A stretch of DNA of 51,884 nucleotides, from NCBI RefSeq assembly GCF_014651115.1, contig NZ_BMWG01000035.1, positions 1 through 51,884 of the forward strand, in the 5' to 3' direction. Position numbers and translations under genes: made by a program. The DNA is from Streptomyces inusitatus (GTDB lineage: Bacteria; Actinomycetota; Actinomycetes; Streptomycetales; Streptomycetaceae). Shown piece by piece: positions 17,547 through 25,570 of the stretch. Every line of letters begins with the position of its first letter. The first letter of the stretch is position 1. Below the pieces are notes generated by a model that was not told where the DNA came from, did no database searches, and saw only the letters and a program-made list of their open reading frames with translations.

Positions 17547-17733
17547 TTACCGCCCCCAACATCGCCGCCTGCCGTCCGCTCTTGCGGCCTGTTCCCGACT
17601 GTCACGCCCCGTACACCTGCTGGGCTGGGGCATCTCAGGGTATCGGGGGCACGTCCCCGGCGTCATGGGAGTTGAGGAGCCGACCGGAATCGCCGCCCGC
17701 CCGTACGGGGGAGGGGCGGGCGGCGACCGCCGT

Positions 17734-17768
17734 GCGCCGGGGACGCGTTCGGGAGCGCGTCCCGGCGC
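17734..17768 (-). terminator. EF-G2 terminator
   Basis: GCGCCGGGGACGCG pairs with CGCGTCCCGGCGC with one bulge, about 10 nt beyond the minus-strand stop at 17778. The rest of the 231-bp gap (17547-17733) shows only the presumed promoter region of the 551-residue protein gene. Confidence 0.6.
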
Positions 17769-17777
17769 GCGGAAGCG

Positions 17778-19988
17778 TTACCGGGGCGCGTTCCCGGCCT
17801 GTTCGCGCACCCGCTCGGCGATCTGCGGGGGCATCGGCTCATGACGGGCGTACGAGCGGCTGAAGCGGCCCGTGCCGTGGGAGACGGAGCGCAGATCGAC
17901 CGCGTATCTGCCGATCTCGATCTCCGGCACCTCGGCCCGCACCACGGTCCGAGCCCCGGTGGACTGCTCGGTGCCGACGACCCGGCCGCGCCGCCCCGAC
18001 AGATCGCTCATCACCTGCCCGACGTACTCGTCCGGGACCGTCACCTCGACCTCGGCCACCGGCTCCAGCAGCTGGATCGAGCAGTCGGCCGCCGCCTCCC
18101 GCAGCGCCAGCGCGCCCGCCGTCTGGAAGGCGGCGTCGGAGGAGTCCACCGAGTGCGCCTTGCCGTCGAGGAGCGTGATCCGCACATCCACCAGCGGATG
18201 CCCGGCGGCGAGCCCGCGCGCCGCCTGGGCGCGCACCCCCTTCTCGACGGAGGGGATGAACTGCCGGGGCACCGCCCCGCCCACCACCTTGTCCACGAAC
18301 TCGATGCCCGACCCGGCGGGCAGCGGCTCCACCTCGATCTCGCAGATCGCGTACTGCCCGTGCCCGCCGGACTGCTTCACATGCCGCCCGCGCCCGGCCG
18401 CCCGCCCGCCGAAGGTCTCCCGCAGCGGCACCAGGTGCGGGACGACGTCGACCTGGACGCCGAAGCGGCCGCGCAGCCGCTCCAGCGCCACATCGGCGTG
18501 GGCCTCGCCCAGACACCAGAGCACCACCTGGCGCGTCGCCCGGTTCTGCTCCAGGCGCATTGTCGGATCCTCGGCGACCAGCCGGGCCAGCCCCTGCGAG
18601 AGCCGGTCCTCGTCCGCCTTGCTGTGCGCCTGGAGCGCCAGCGGCAGCAGCGGATCGGGCATCGCCCAGGCCGCCATCAGCAGCGGGTCGTCCCTGGCGG
18701 AGAGGGTGTCGCCGGTCTCCGCGCGCGAGAGCCTGGCGACGGCGGCGAGATCCCCGGCGACGGCCCGGTCCAGCGGCCGCTGGTGCTTGCCGAAGGGCGA
18801 GGAGAGCGCGCCCACCCGCTCGTCCACATCATGGTCCTCGTGGCCCCGGTCGGCGAGCCCGTGCCCGGAGACATGCACCGTCTCGTCCGGGCGCAGGGTG
18901 CCGGAGAAGACGCGCACCAGGGAGATCCGGCCCACATACGGATCGGACGCGGTCTTCACCACCTCGGCCACCAGCGGACCCTCGGGGTCGCAGCTCACCC
19001 TGGCGCGCGGCGCGCCCTCCGGGGTGGTGACGAGGGGGCACTCGGGCTCCAGCGGGCTGGGGAAGCCGCCGGTGATCAGCTCCAGCAGCTCGACCGTGCC
19101 CAGCCCTTGCCGCGCGCCCTCGGCCGCCGGTGCCGCCGCGAGCACCGGGTGGAAGACGCCCCGGGCCACGGCCTTCTCCAGATCGGCGATCAGGGTGGAG
19201 AGATCGATGTCCGCGCCGTCGAGATAGCGGTCCATGAGCGTCTCGTCCTCGCTCTCCGCGATGATCCCCTCGATCAGCCGGTCCCGGGCCTTCGCGATCA
19301 GCGGGGCCTGCTCCGGATCGGGCGGGATCTCCTTCCGCTCCCCCGAGGAGTAGTCGAAGATCCGCCGGGACAGCAGCCCGACCAGCCCGGTCACCGGCGC
19401 GTGCCCGTCCGGGCCGGGGCTCCCGTACTGCGGCAGATACAGCGGCAGCACCGCGTCCGGGTCGTCCCGGCCGAAGATCTCCCCGCAGACACGGGTCAGC
19501 TCCTCGTAGCCGGTCCGCGCGGTCTCCAGATGGGTGACGACGATCGCGCGCGGCATGCCGACCGCCGCGCACTCCTCCCACACCGCCCGGGTCGCGCTCG
19601 CCACCGCCCCCGCGTCCTGCGCCGCCGACACCACGAAGAGGGCCGCGTCCGCCGCGCGCAGACCGGCCCGCAGCTCCCCGACGAAGTCGGCGTACCCCGG
19701 GGTGTCCAGCAGATTGATCTTGTACCCGGCCCATTCGACCGGGACGAGCGAGAGCTGTACGGAACGCTGCTGACGGTGCTCGATCTCGTCGTAGTCGGAG
19801 ACCGTCGCGCCGTCCTCGACCCGGCCCGCCCGGTTCAGCGCGCCCGCCGTGAGCGCGAGAGCCTCGGTCAGGGTGGTCTTGCCGGCACCGCTGTGGCCGA
19901 CCAGCACCACATTCCGTACGGATGAGGGCTGGTCGGCCGCTCTTGCCCTGCCGGCGGCCCCGGGGTGTGCGTGCGCCTTGTCGCCCAT
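17778..19988 (-). CDS. elongation factor G-like GTPase (EF-G2)
   Basis: 736 residues, ATG with GGGAGG upstream. P-loop GHSGAGKTT near residue 30 and switch II DTPGYADF are intact. The guanine-specificity loop that reads NKxD in EF-G is THLE here. Domains II to V follow, with a glycine-rich domain IV (GRHVKQSGGHGQYAI) and an EF-G-like C-terminus. This is the second EF-G paralog known in actinobacteria; the mycobacterial one is reported to bind GTP without ribosome-stimulated hydrolysis (recollection). The exact role is unknown. The true fusA is not in this window. Confidence 0.85.
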   Translation of the reverse strand: MGDKAHAHPGAAGRARAADQPSSVRNVVLVGHSGAGKTTLTEALALTAGALNRAGRVEDGATVSDYDEIEHRQQRSVQLSLVPVEWAGYKINLLDTPGYADFVGELRAGLRAADAALFVVSAAQDAGAVASATRAVWEECAAVGMPRAIVVTHLETARTGYEELTRVCGEIFGRDDPDAVLPLYLPQYGSPGPDGHAPVTGLVGLLSRRIFDYSSGERKEIPPDPEQAPLIAKARDRLIEGIIAESEDETLMDRYLDGADIDLSTLIADLEKAVARGVFHPVLAAAPAAEGARQGLGTVELLELITGGFPSPLEPECPLVTTPEGAPRARVSCDPEGPLVAEVVKTASDPYVGRISLVRVFSGTLRPDETVHVSGHGLADRGHEDHDVDERVGALSSPFGKHQRPLDRAVAGDLAAVARLSRAETGDTLSARDDPLLMAAWAMPDPLLPLALQAHSKADEDRLSQGLARLVAEDPTMRLEQNRATRQVVLWCLGEAHADVALERLRGRFGVQVDVVPHLVPLRETFGGRAAGRGRHVKQSGGHGQYAICEIEVEPLPAGSGIEFVDKVVGGAVPRQFIPSVEKGVRAQAARGLAAGHPLVDVRITLLDGKAHSVDSSDAAFQTAGALALREAAADCSIQLLEPVAEVEVTVPDEYVGQVMSDLSGRRGRVVGTEQSTGARTVVRAEVPEIEIGRYAVDLRSVSHGTGRFSRSYARHEPMPPQIAERVREQAGNAPR

Positions 19989-20361
19989 GGTCTGTGCCTC
20001 CCGATCGATCCGGTCGATTGCCCGCGGCGGAGGGTGCGAGGAGAGGGGTCGCGGGCGCGGGCACATCCGCGCGGATGACCTCCGGACGGGGTCGCGGAGC
20101 CGTGGACGCGGTCTCCGGACGGCGTCCCGGGGCGGCTCCGCCGCTGCCCGCGATCGTCTTCTGTCCGAGCTTCCAGCTTCCGGTCGTCCTTCGAGCTTTC
20201 CACTCGGCCCGGGACCCGTCCATACGTCGCGCGGCACCGCGCGGATGTACGAGCGGCCCCGGCGCGCCTCGGGTCCCGGCGGTGGACCGCCCCGGTCCTG
20301 GCTACGATGGGCCAGCCGGTGGCCAATGGGGCCACACGGCCCACCGAACCTCGGGAAGGCC
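19989..20361. other. 373-bp divergent intergenic region
   Basis: It holds the promoters of EF-G2 (minus) and the PIM operon (plus). TACGAT at 20303-20308 is the best -10 for pgsA, with no clear -35. A palindrome CGCGCGG-CA-CCGCGCG lies at 20228-20243. A locally AT-richer stretch at about 20157-20210 has GAGCTT(T)CC repeated. No convincing gene was seen. Confidence 0.4.
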
Positions 20362-21069
20362 ATGCTGAACAAGTACGCGCGTGCATTCTTCACGCGTGTC
20401 CTCACACCGTTCGCCGCATTTCTGCTCCGCCGTGGAGTGAGCCCCGACGCGGTCACTCTCATCGGAACGGCCGGAGTGATGGCGGGTGCTTTGGTCTTCT
20501 TCCCCAGGGGAGAGTTCTTCTGGGGCACGATCGTCATCACGCTTTTCGTGTTCTCGGATCTGATCGACGGCAACATGGCGCGCCAGGCGGGCACCTCCAG
20601 CCCCTGGGGCGCCTTCCTCGACTCCACCCTCGACCGGGTCGCCGACGGAGCGATCTTCGGCGGCTTCGCGCTCTGGTACGCGGGCGAGGGCGACAACAAC
20701 GTCCTCTGCGCGGTGTCGATCTTCTGCCTCGCGAGCGGCCAGGTCGTCTCGTACACCAAGGCCCGCGGCGAGGCGATCGGTCTGCCGGTCGCCGTCAACG
20801 GTCTGATCGAGCGCGCCGAGCGCCTGGTGATCTCGCTGGTCGCCGCCGGTGTCGCCGGTCTGGGCGCCTTCGGGGTGCCCGGAGTGGACGTACTGCTCCC
20901 GATCGCCCTGTGGATCGTCGCCATCGGCAGCGCGGTGACCCTGGGACAGCGGGTCGTGACCGTCCGCCGGGAGTCCGCCGAAGCCGCGGCCGCGGCTGAG
21001 GCCGCCGGTGCGGGTGCGGGTGCTGGTGCCGCCGGTTCCGCCGCCCAGAGCGAGACCGAGGCGACATGA
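20362..21069 (+). CDS. pgsA: phosphatidylinositol phosphate synthase (CDP-alcohol phosphatidyltransferase)
   Basis: 235 residues, ATG with GGGAAGG upstream. The CDP-alcohol phosphotransferase motif is complete: DLIDGNMAR, then GAFLDSTLDRVAD, all aspartates present. There are six hydrophobic spans, so it acts in the membrane, joining CDP-diacylglycerol to inositol phosphate (actinobacterial phosphatidylinositol route). The C-terminus is a long Ala/Gly/Glu tail. The next gene overlaps by 4 nt (ATGA), then pimA by 4 nt, an operon dedicated to phosphatidylinositol mannosides. Confidence 0.92.
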   Translation: MLNKYARAFFTRVLTPFAAFLLRRGVSPDAVTLIGTAGVMAGALVFFPRGEFFWGTIVITLFVFSDLIDGNMARQAGTSSPWGAFLDSTLDRVADGAIFGGFALWYAGEGDNNVLCAVSIFCLASGQVVSYTKARGEAIGLPVAVNGLIERAERLVISLVAAGVAGLGAFGVPGVDVLLPIALWIVAIGSAVTLGQRVVTVRRESAEAAAAAEAAGAGAGAGAAGSAAQSETEAT

Positions 21070-21983
21070 GCGCCGCGCGCGACCGTCTCATGGACGGGCT
21101 GTACGGAGTGGGCTGGGGCGCGGTCAAGAAGCTGCCCGAGCCCGTCGCCTCCGCCCTCGGCCGCAAGATCGCGGACACCGCGTGGAAGCGGCGCGGCCAG
21201 GGAGTGCTCCGATTGGAGTCCAACCTCGCCCGCGTCGTCCCGGACGCCGGGCCCGAGCGCCTCGCCGAGCTGTCCCGCGCCGGGATGCGCTCCTACATGC
21301 GGTACTGGATGGAGTCCTTCCGGCTGCCCTCCTGGAGCGCCGACAAGGTCCGCGACAACGTGGACATCAAGGGCGCCCACCATCTGACGGACGGCCTCGC
21401 CGCCGGCCGGGGCGTCATCGTCGCCCTGCCGCACCTGGCCAACTGGGACCTCGCGGGCGTCTGGGTCACCCGGACCCTCGGCATCCCCTTCACCACCGTC
21501 GCCGAACGGCTGAAGCCGGAATCGCTGTACGACCGCTTCGTGGCCTACCGCGAGAGCCTGGGCATGGAGGTGCTGCCCCATGCGGGCGGCGCGGCCTTCG
21601 GCACCCTGGCCCGCCGGCTCCGCTCCGGCGGCCTGATCTGTCTGGTCGCCGACCGCGACCTCTCGTCCTCGGGCGTCGAGGTCGACTACTTCGGCGAGCG
21701 CACCCGTATGCCCGCCGGACCCGCGCTGCTCGCCCAGCACACCGGCGCGCTGCTGCTGCCGGTCACCCTCTGGTACGGCGAGGAGCCCGTGCTGCACGGT
21801 GAGATCCACCCGCCCCTGGAGATACCCGCCGAGGGCACCAGGGCGGAGCGCACGTCGGCCATGACCCAGGCCCTCGCCGGCGTCTACGCCCAGGGGGTCG
21901 CCGAACACCCGGAGGACTGGCACATGCTCCAGCGGCTGTGGCTCGCGGACCTGGAACCCCGGGCCGGGGAGGATCGCACATGA
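21066..21983 (+). CDS. phosphatidylinositol mannoside acyltransferase
   Basis: 305 residues. A member of the lysophospholipid/HtrB-type acyltransferases: HLANWD near residue 122 is the catalytic H-x4-D, followed by LICLVADRDLSSSG and a PAGPALLA segment. It is peripheral to the inner membrane face and likely acylates a mannose of PIM1/PIM2 (mycobacterial PatA-type role, by synteny). It overlaps pgsA and pimA by ATGA at both ends, implying translational coupling. Confidence 0.9.
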   Translation: MSAARDRLMDGLYGVGWGAVKKLPEPVASALGRKIADTAWKRRGQGVLRLESNLARVVPDAGPERLAELSRAGMRSYMRYWMESFRLPSWSADKVRDNVDIKGAHHLTDGLAAGRGVIVALPHLANWDLAGVWVTRTLGIPFTTVAERLKPESLYDRFVAYRESLGMEVLPHAGGAAFGTLARRLRSGGLICLVADRDLSSSGVEVDYFGERTRMPAGPALLAQHTGALLLPVTLWYGEEPVLHGEIHPPLEIPAEGTRAERTSAMTQALAGVYAQGVAEHPEDWHMLQRLWLADLEPRAGEDRT

Positions 21984-23140
21984 GGATCGGCATCGTCTGC
22001 CCGTACTCCTGGGACGTGCCCGGCGGCGTCCAGTTCCACATCAGGGACCTCGCCGACCATCTGATCCGGCTCGGCCACGAGGTCTCCGTGCTCGCCCCGG
22101 CCGACGACGAGACCCCGCTGCCGCCGTTCGTGGTCTCGGCGGGCCGCGCCGTGCCCGTCCCGTACAACGGCTCGGTCGCCCGGCTCAATTTCGGCTTCCT
22201 CTCGGCCGCCCGCGTCAGACGCTGGCTCCACGACGGCACCTTCGACGTCATCCACATCCACGAGCCCACCTCGCCCTCGCTCGGACTGCTCGCCTGCTGG
22301 GCCGCGCAGGGCCCCATCGTGGCCACCTTCCACACCTCCAACCCGCGCTCCCGCGCCATGATCGCCGCGTATCCGATCCTCCAGCCCGCCCTGGAGAAGA
22401 TCAGCGCCCGGATCGCGGTCAGCGAGTACGCCCGGCGCACCCTCGTCGAACACCTCGGCGGCGACGCGGTGGTCATCCCCAACGGCGTCGACGTCGGCTT
22501 CTTCGACCGGGTCGAGCCCAAGCCGGAGTGGCAGGGCGACACCATCGGCTTCATCGGCCGGATCGACGAGCCCCGCAAGGGCCTCCCCGTCCTCATGCGC
22601 GCGCTCCCCGCGATCCTCGCCGCCCGCCCCGCCACCCGGCTCCTCGTCGCGGGCCGGGGCGACGAGGAGGAGGCGGTCGCCGCCCTGCCCAAGGAGATGC
22701 GCTCCCGCGTGGAATTCCTCGGCATGGTCAGCGACGAGGACAAGGCCCGGCTGCTGCGCAGCGTCGACGTCTACGTCGCCCCCAACACCGGCGGCGAGAG
22801 CTTCGGCATCATCCTCGTGGAGGCGATGTCCGCGGGCGCCCCCGTCCTCGCCAGCGACCTCGACGCCTTCACCCAGGTCCTCGACCAGGGCGCGGCCGGC
22901 GAACTCTTCGCCAACGAGGACGCCGACGCCCTCGCCGCCGCCGCCCTCCGCCTCCTCGACGACCCCGCCCGCCGCGCCGAACTCCGCGCCCGCGGCAGCG
23001 CCCACGTCCGCCGCTTCGACTGGTCCACCGTCGGCGCCGACATCCTCTCCGTCTACGAAACCGTCACCGACGGCACCACCTCCGTCGCCACCGACGACCG
23101 CCCCTCCTTCCGCACCCGCTTCGGCCTCGCCAGAAACTGA
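21980..23140 (+). CDS. pimA: phosphatidyl-myo-inositol mannosyltransferase (GT4)
   Basis: 386 residues. The N-terminal half begins MRIGIVCPYSWDVPGGVQ with the glycine-rich donor loop. The C-terminal half has GRIDEPRKG and GGESFGIILVEAMSAG, the GT4 EX7E region that binds GDP-mannose. It transfers the first mannose to phosphatidylinositol on the cytosolic membrane face. ATG 21980 is selected by the ATGA overlap with the acyltransferase stop and the family N-terminus. A repeat-type hairpin region follows. Confidence 0.92.
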   Translation: MRIGIVCPYSWDVPGGVQFHIRDLADHLIRLGHEVSVLAPADDETPLPPFVVSAGRAVPVPYNGSVARLNFGFLSAARVRRWLHDGTFDVIHIHEPTSPSLGLLACWAAQGPIVATFHTSNPRSRAMIAAYPILQPALEKISARIAVSEYARRTLVEHLGGDAVVIPNGVDVGFFDRVEPKPEWQGDTIGFIGRIDEPRKGLPVLMRALPAILAARPATRLLVAGRGDEEEAVAALPKEMRSRVEFLGMVSDEDKARLLRSVDVYVAPNTGGESFGIILVEAMSAGAPVLASDLDAFTQVLDQGAAGELFANEDADALAAAALRLLDDPARRAELRARGSAHVRRFDWSTVGADILSVYETVTDGTTSVATDDRPSFRTRFGLARN

Positions 23141-23151
23141 CCACGTCAATT

Positions 23152-23226
23152 CAAGCCCCGCTGGGGGTCCCCCCGGCGAAGCCAGGGGGAGATTGAGGCG
23201 CGGGGTTCGGGGCGGCGCCCCGACCA
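23152..23226. repeat. intergenic palindromic repeat, copy 1, plus hairpin
   Basis: A 26-bp block (23173-23198, CCGGCGAAGCCAGGGGGAG...) recurs exactly at 35942-35967. TCCCCC/GGGGGA and GGC-GAA-GCC pairings are possible. A second hairpin (about 23204-23226, GGTTCGGGGC ... GCCCCGACC) probably terminates the pimA transcript. This type of element is common between Streptomyces genes (recollection). Confidence 0.65.
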
Positions 23227-23255
23227 CAAACCGAAACCCACCCCCCCTACCCCGG

Positions 23256-23261
23256 TACCCT
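23256..23261 (+). promoter_or_regulatory. -10 box for leaderless LemA-like mRNA
   Basis: TACCCT ends 8 nt before the GTG at 23270. No convincing -35 was seen. Confidence 0.4.
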
Positions 23262-23269
23262 TACCCGCC

Positions 23270-23815
23270 GTGACCGCAACGCTCATCTGGACCCTCGCCG
23301 CCCTCCTCACCATCGGCCTCTACCTCAGCTGGACCGCCGGCCGCCTCGACCGCCTCCACACTCGTATCGACGCCGCCCGCGCCGCCCTCGACGCCCAGCT
23401 GCTGCGCCGTGCGTCGGTCACCCAGGAACTCGCCACCGCCGGAGTGCTCGACCCCGCCGCCTCGATCGTGCTGTACGAGGCCGCGCACGCCGCCCGGCAG
23501 GCCGAGGAGGAGCAGCGCGAGGTCGCCGAGAGCGAGCTGAGCGCCGCACTGAGAGCCGTCTTCGAGGAGGCCGCGCAGGTGGAGGCCGTACGCCAGGTCC
23601 CCGGCGGCGAGGACGCCACCCTGGAGCTGGCGCAGGCCGTCCGCCGTGTCCCGATGGCCCGGCGCTTCCACAACGACGCGGTGCGCGCCGCCCGCGCGCT
23701 GCGCCGCCACCGCAAGGTCCGCTGGTTCCGGCTGGCCGGCCACGCACCCTTCCCGCTGGCCTTCGAGATGGACGACGAGCCCCCGACCGCGCTGGCGGAC
23801 CGCCCCGGCAGCTGA
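23270..23815 (+). CDS. LemA-like membrane-anchored protein
   Basis: 181 residues, GTG start. A single N-terminal span (about 4-22) is followed by an alpha-helical domain. RLHTRIDAARAALDAQLLRR and later MARRFHNDAVRAARALRRHRKV ... LAFEMDD echo the LemA pattern (RFYNDAVREYN ... YFE). LemA proteins have no settled function. In mycobacteria I recall a Nudix gene at the matching place after pimA. The leaderless arrangement supports the GTG start. Confidence 0.6.
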   Translation: MTATLIWTLAALLTIGLYLSWTAGRLDRLHTRIDAARAALDAQLLRRASVTQELATAGVLDPAASIVLYEAAHAARQAEEEQREVAESELSAALRAVFEEAAQVEAVRQVPGGEDATLELAQAVRRVPMARRFHNDAVRAARALRRHRKVRWFRLAGHAPFPLAFEMDDEPPTALADRPGS

Positions 23816-23889
23816 TCGGGGCCGGAAAGCGGCCGGCGCCCCCGGGAGTCGACAAAACGATCCACCGCCTATTCATTGGCCCTTGCTGT

Positions 23890-23899
23890 GGACTGGTCC
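23890..23899. promoter_or_regulatory. small dyad in the pdxST promoter region
   Basis: GGAC-TG-GTCC lies 75 bp upstream of pdxS, in a 158-bp gap otherwise lacking obvious signals. It could be an operator for a PLP-sensing regulator, but no MocR/PdxR gene is adjacent. Confidence 0.2.
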
Positions 23900-23973
23900 G
23901 CGGATGTTCCATCGGTTACGCACCGCAACACCGGGCGCATCCTTATCCCCATCCCCATGAGTGAGGTCTCTCC

Positions 23974-24897
23974 GTGTCCAGCACGCTCATCCCCACCCCG
24001 CAGCCCGCCGACGGCCCGGCGACCGGCACCGCCCGCGTCAAGCGAGGCATGGCCGAGCAGCTCAAGGGCGGCGTCATCATGGACGTGGTCAACGCCGAGC
24101 AGGCGAAGATCGCCGAGGACGCGGGAGCCGTCGCCGTGATGGCCCTGGAGCGCGTCCCCGCCGACATCCGCAAGGACGGCGGAGTGGCCCGGATGTCGGA
24201 CCCGAACATGATCGAGGAGATCATCGAGGCGGTCTCCATCCCCGTGATGGCCAAGTCCCGCATCGGCCACTTCGTGGAGGCCCAGGTCCTCCAGTCCCTC
24301 GGCGTCGACTACATCGACGAGTCCGAGGTGCTGACCCCCGCCGACGAGGTCAACCACTCCGACAAGTGGGCCTTCACCACCCCCTTCGTCTGCGGCGCCA
24401 CCAACCTCGGAGAGGCCCTGCGCCGCATCGCCGAGGGCGCGGCCATGATCCGCTCCAAGGGCGAGGCCGGCACCGGCAATGTCGTGGAGGCCGTCCGCCA
24501 CCTGCGCCAGATCAAGAACGAGATCGCCCGGCTGCGCGGCTACGACAACAACGAGCTGTTCGCCGCCGCCAAGGAGCTGCGAGCCCCCTACGAGCTGGTC
24601 AAGGAGGTCTCCGAGCTGGGCAAGCTGCCGGTGGTCCTCTTCTCGGCCGGCGGTGTCGCCACCCCCGCCGACGCCGCGCTGATGCGCCAGCTCGGCGCCG
24701 AGGGCGTCTTCGTCGGATCCGGCATCTTCAAGTCCGGCGACCCGGCCAAGCGCGCCGCCGCCATCGTGAAGGCCACCACCTTCTACGACGACCCCAAGAT
24801 CATCGCGGATGCCTCCCGCAACCTGGGCGAGGCCATGGTCGGCATCAACTGCGACACCCTCCCCGAGTCCGAGCGCTACGCCAACCGGGGCTGGTGA
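23974..24897 (+). CDS. pdxS: pyridoxal 5'-phosphate synthase, synthase subunit
   Basis: 307 residues, GTG start. A TIM-barrel enzyme that builds PLP from ribose 5-phosphate, glyceraldehyde 3-phosphate and PdxT-delivered ammonia. Family signatures: VAVMALERVPADIR, SIPVMAKSRIGHFVEAQ (catalytic Lys) and IRSKGEAGTGNVVEA (second Lys), and GGVATPADAALMRQLGAEG. The length is normal. Its stop overlaps the pdxT start (TGATG), so the two subunits are translationally coupled. Confidence 0.97.
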   Translation: MSSTLIPTPQPADGPATGTARVKRGMAEQLKGGVIMDVVNAEQAKIAEDAGAVAVMALERVPADIRKDGGVARMSDPNMIEEIIEAVSIPVMAKSRIGHFVEAQVLQSLGVDYIDESEVLTPADEVNHSDKWAFTTPFVCGATNLGEALRRIAEGAAMIRSKGEAGTGNVVEAVRHLRQIKNEIARLRGYDNNELFAAAKELRAPYELVKEVSELGKLPVVLFSAGGVATPADAALMRQLGAEGVFVGSGIFKSGDPAKRAAAIVKATTFYDDPKIIADASRNLGEAMVGINCDTLPESERYANRGW

Positions 24898-25496
24898 TGA
24901 CCGCTCCCGGCACCCCCCGTATCGGGGTTCTCGCCCTCCAGGGCGATGTACGGGAGCACTTGGCCGCCCTGACCGCGGCGGGAGCCGCGGCCGGGCCGGT
25001 CAGACGCCCCGGGGAGCTGGCCGAGGTCGACGGCCTGGTGATCCCCGGCGGGGAGTCCACCACCATCTCCAAACTGGCCGCCCTCTTCGGCATGACGGAA
25101 CCGCTGCGTGAGCGGATCGCCGCCGGAATGCCCGTCTACGGCAGCTGCGCCGGCCTGATCATGCTCGCCGACAAGATCCTCGACCCCCGCTCGGGGCAGG
25201 AGACCTTCGGCGGCATCGACATGATCGTCCGCCGCAACGCCTTCGGCCGCCAGAACGAGTCCTTCGAGGCCGCGGTGGAACTGGCCGGTGTGCCCGGCGG
25301 CCCGGTGGAGGGCGTCTTCATCCGCGCCCCCTGGGTGGAGTCGGTGGGCGCGCCGGTCGAGGTGCTCGCCGAGCACCGCGGCCACATCGTCGCCGTACGG
25401 CAGGGCAACGCCCTGGCGACGTCGTTCCACCCGGAGCTCACCGGGGACCACCGCGTCCACGGCCTCTTCGCGGAGATGGTGCGCGCCGCGGGATGA
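24897..25496 (+). CDS. pdxT: pyridoxal 5'-phosphate synthase, glutaminase subunit
   Basis: 199 residues. Class I glutamine amidotransferase with GGESTT, nucleophile Cys in YGSCAGLI, and HPE of the His-Glu pair in ATSFHPELTGD. It supplies ammonia to PdxS in a 12+12 complex. ATG 24897 overlaps the pdxS stop by one base; GTG 24894 is a possible start one codon earlier. Confidence 0.96.
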   Translation: MTAPGTPRIGVLALQGDVREHLAALTAAGAAAGPVRRPGELAEVDGLVIPGGESTTISKLAALFGMTEPLRERIAAGMPVYGSCAGLIMLADKILDPRSGQETFGGIDMIVRRNAFGRQNESFEAAVELAGVPGGPVEGVFIRAPWVESVGAPVEVLAEHRGHIVAVRQGNALATSFHPELTGDHRVHGLFAEMVRAAG

Positions 25497-25507
25497 CGCG
25501 CTCCCGG

Positions 25508-25543
25508 TAGGATCTCTGCCGAACGCAGCAGCAACGCAGCAGC
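25508..25543 (+). promoter_or_regulatory. yebC -10 box and 5' leader tandem repeat
   Basis: TAGGAT (25508-25513) is a candidate -10. Two exact head-to-tail copies of AACGCAGCAGC (25522-25532, 25533-25543) follow at the predicted mRNA 5' end, 27 nt before the yebC start. Confidence 0.45.
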
Positions 25544-25570
25544 AATGGGTAACGCGAAGGAGACAGGCAG

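Noticed and set aside
23904..23960. 18-codon ORF upstream of pdxS
   Set aside because: It contains two TTA codons, has no ribosome site or nearby -10 and ends 13 nt before pdxS; not convincing as a leader peptide.
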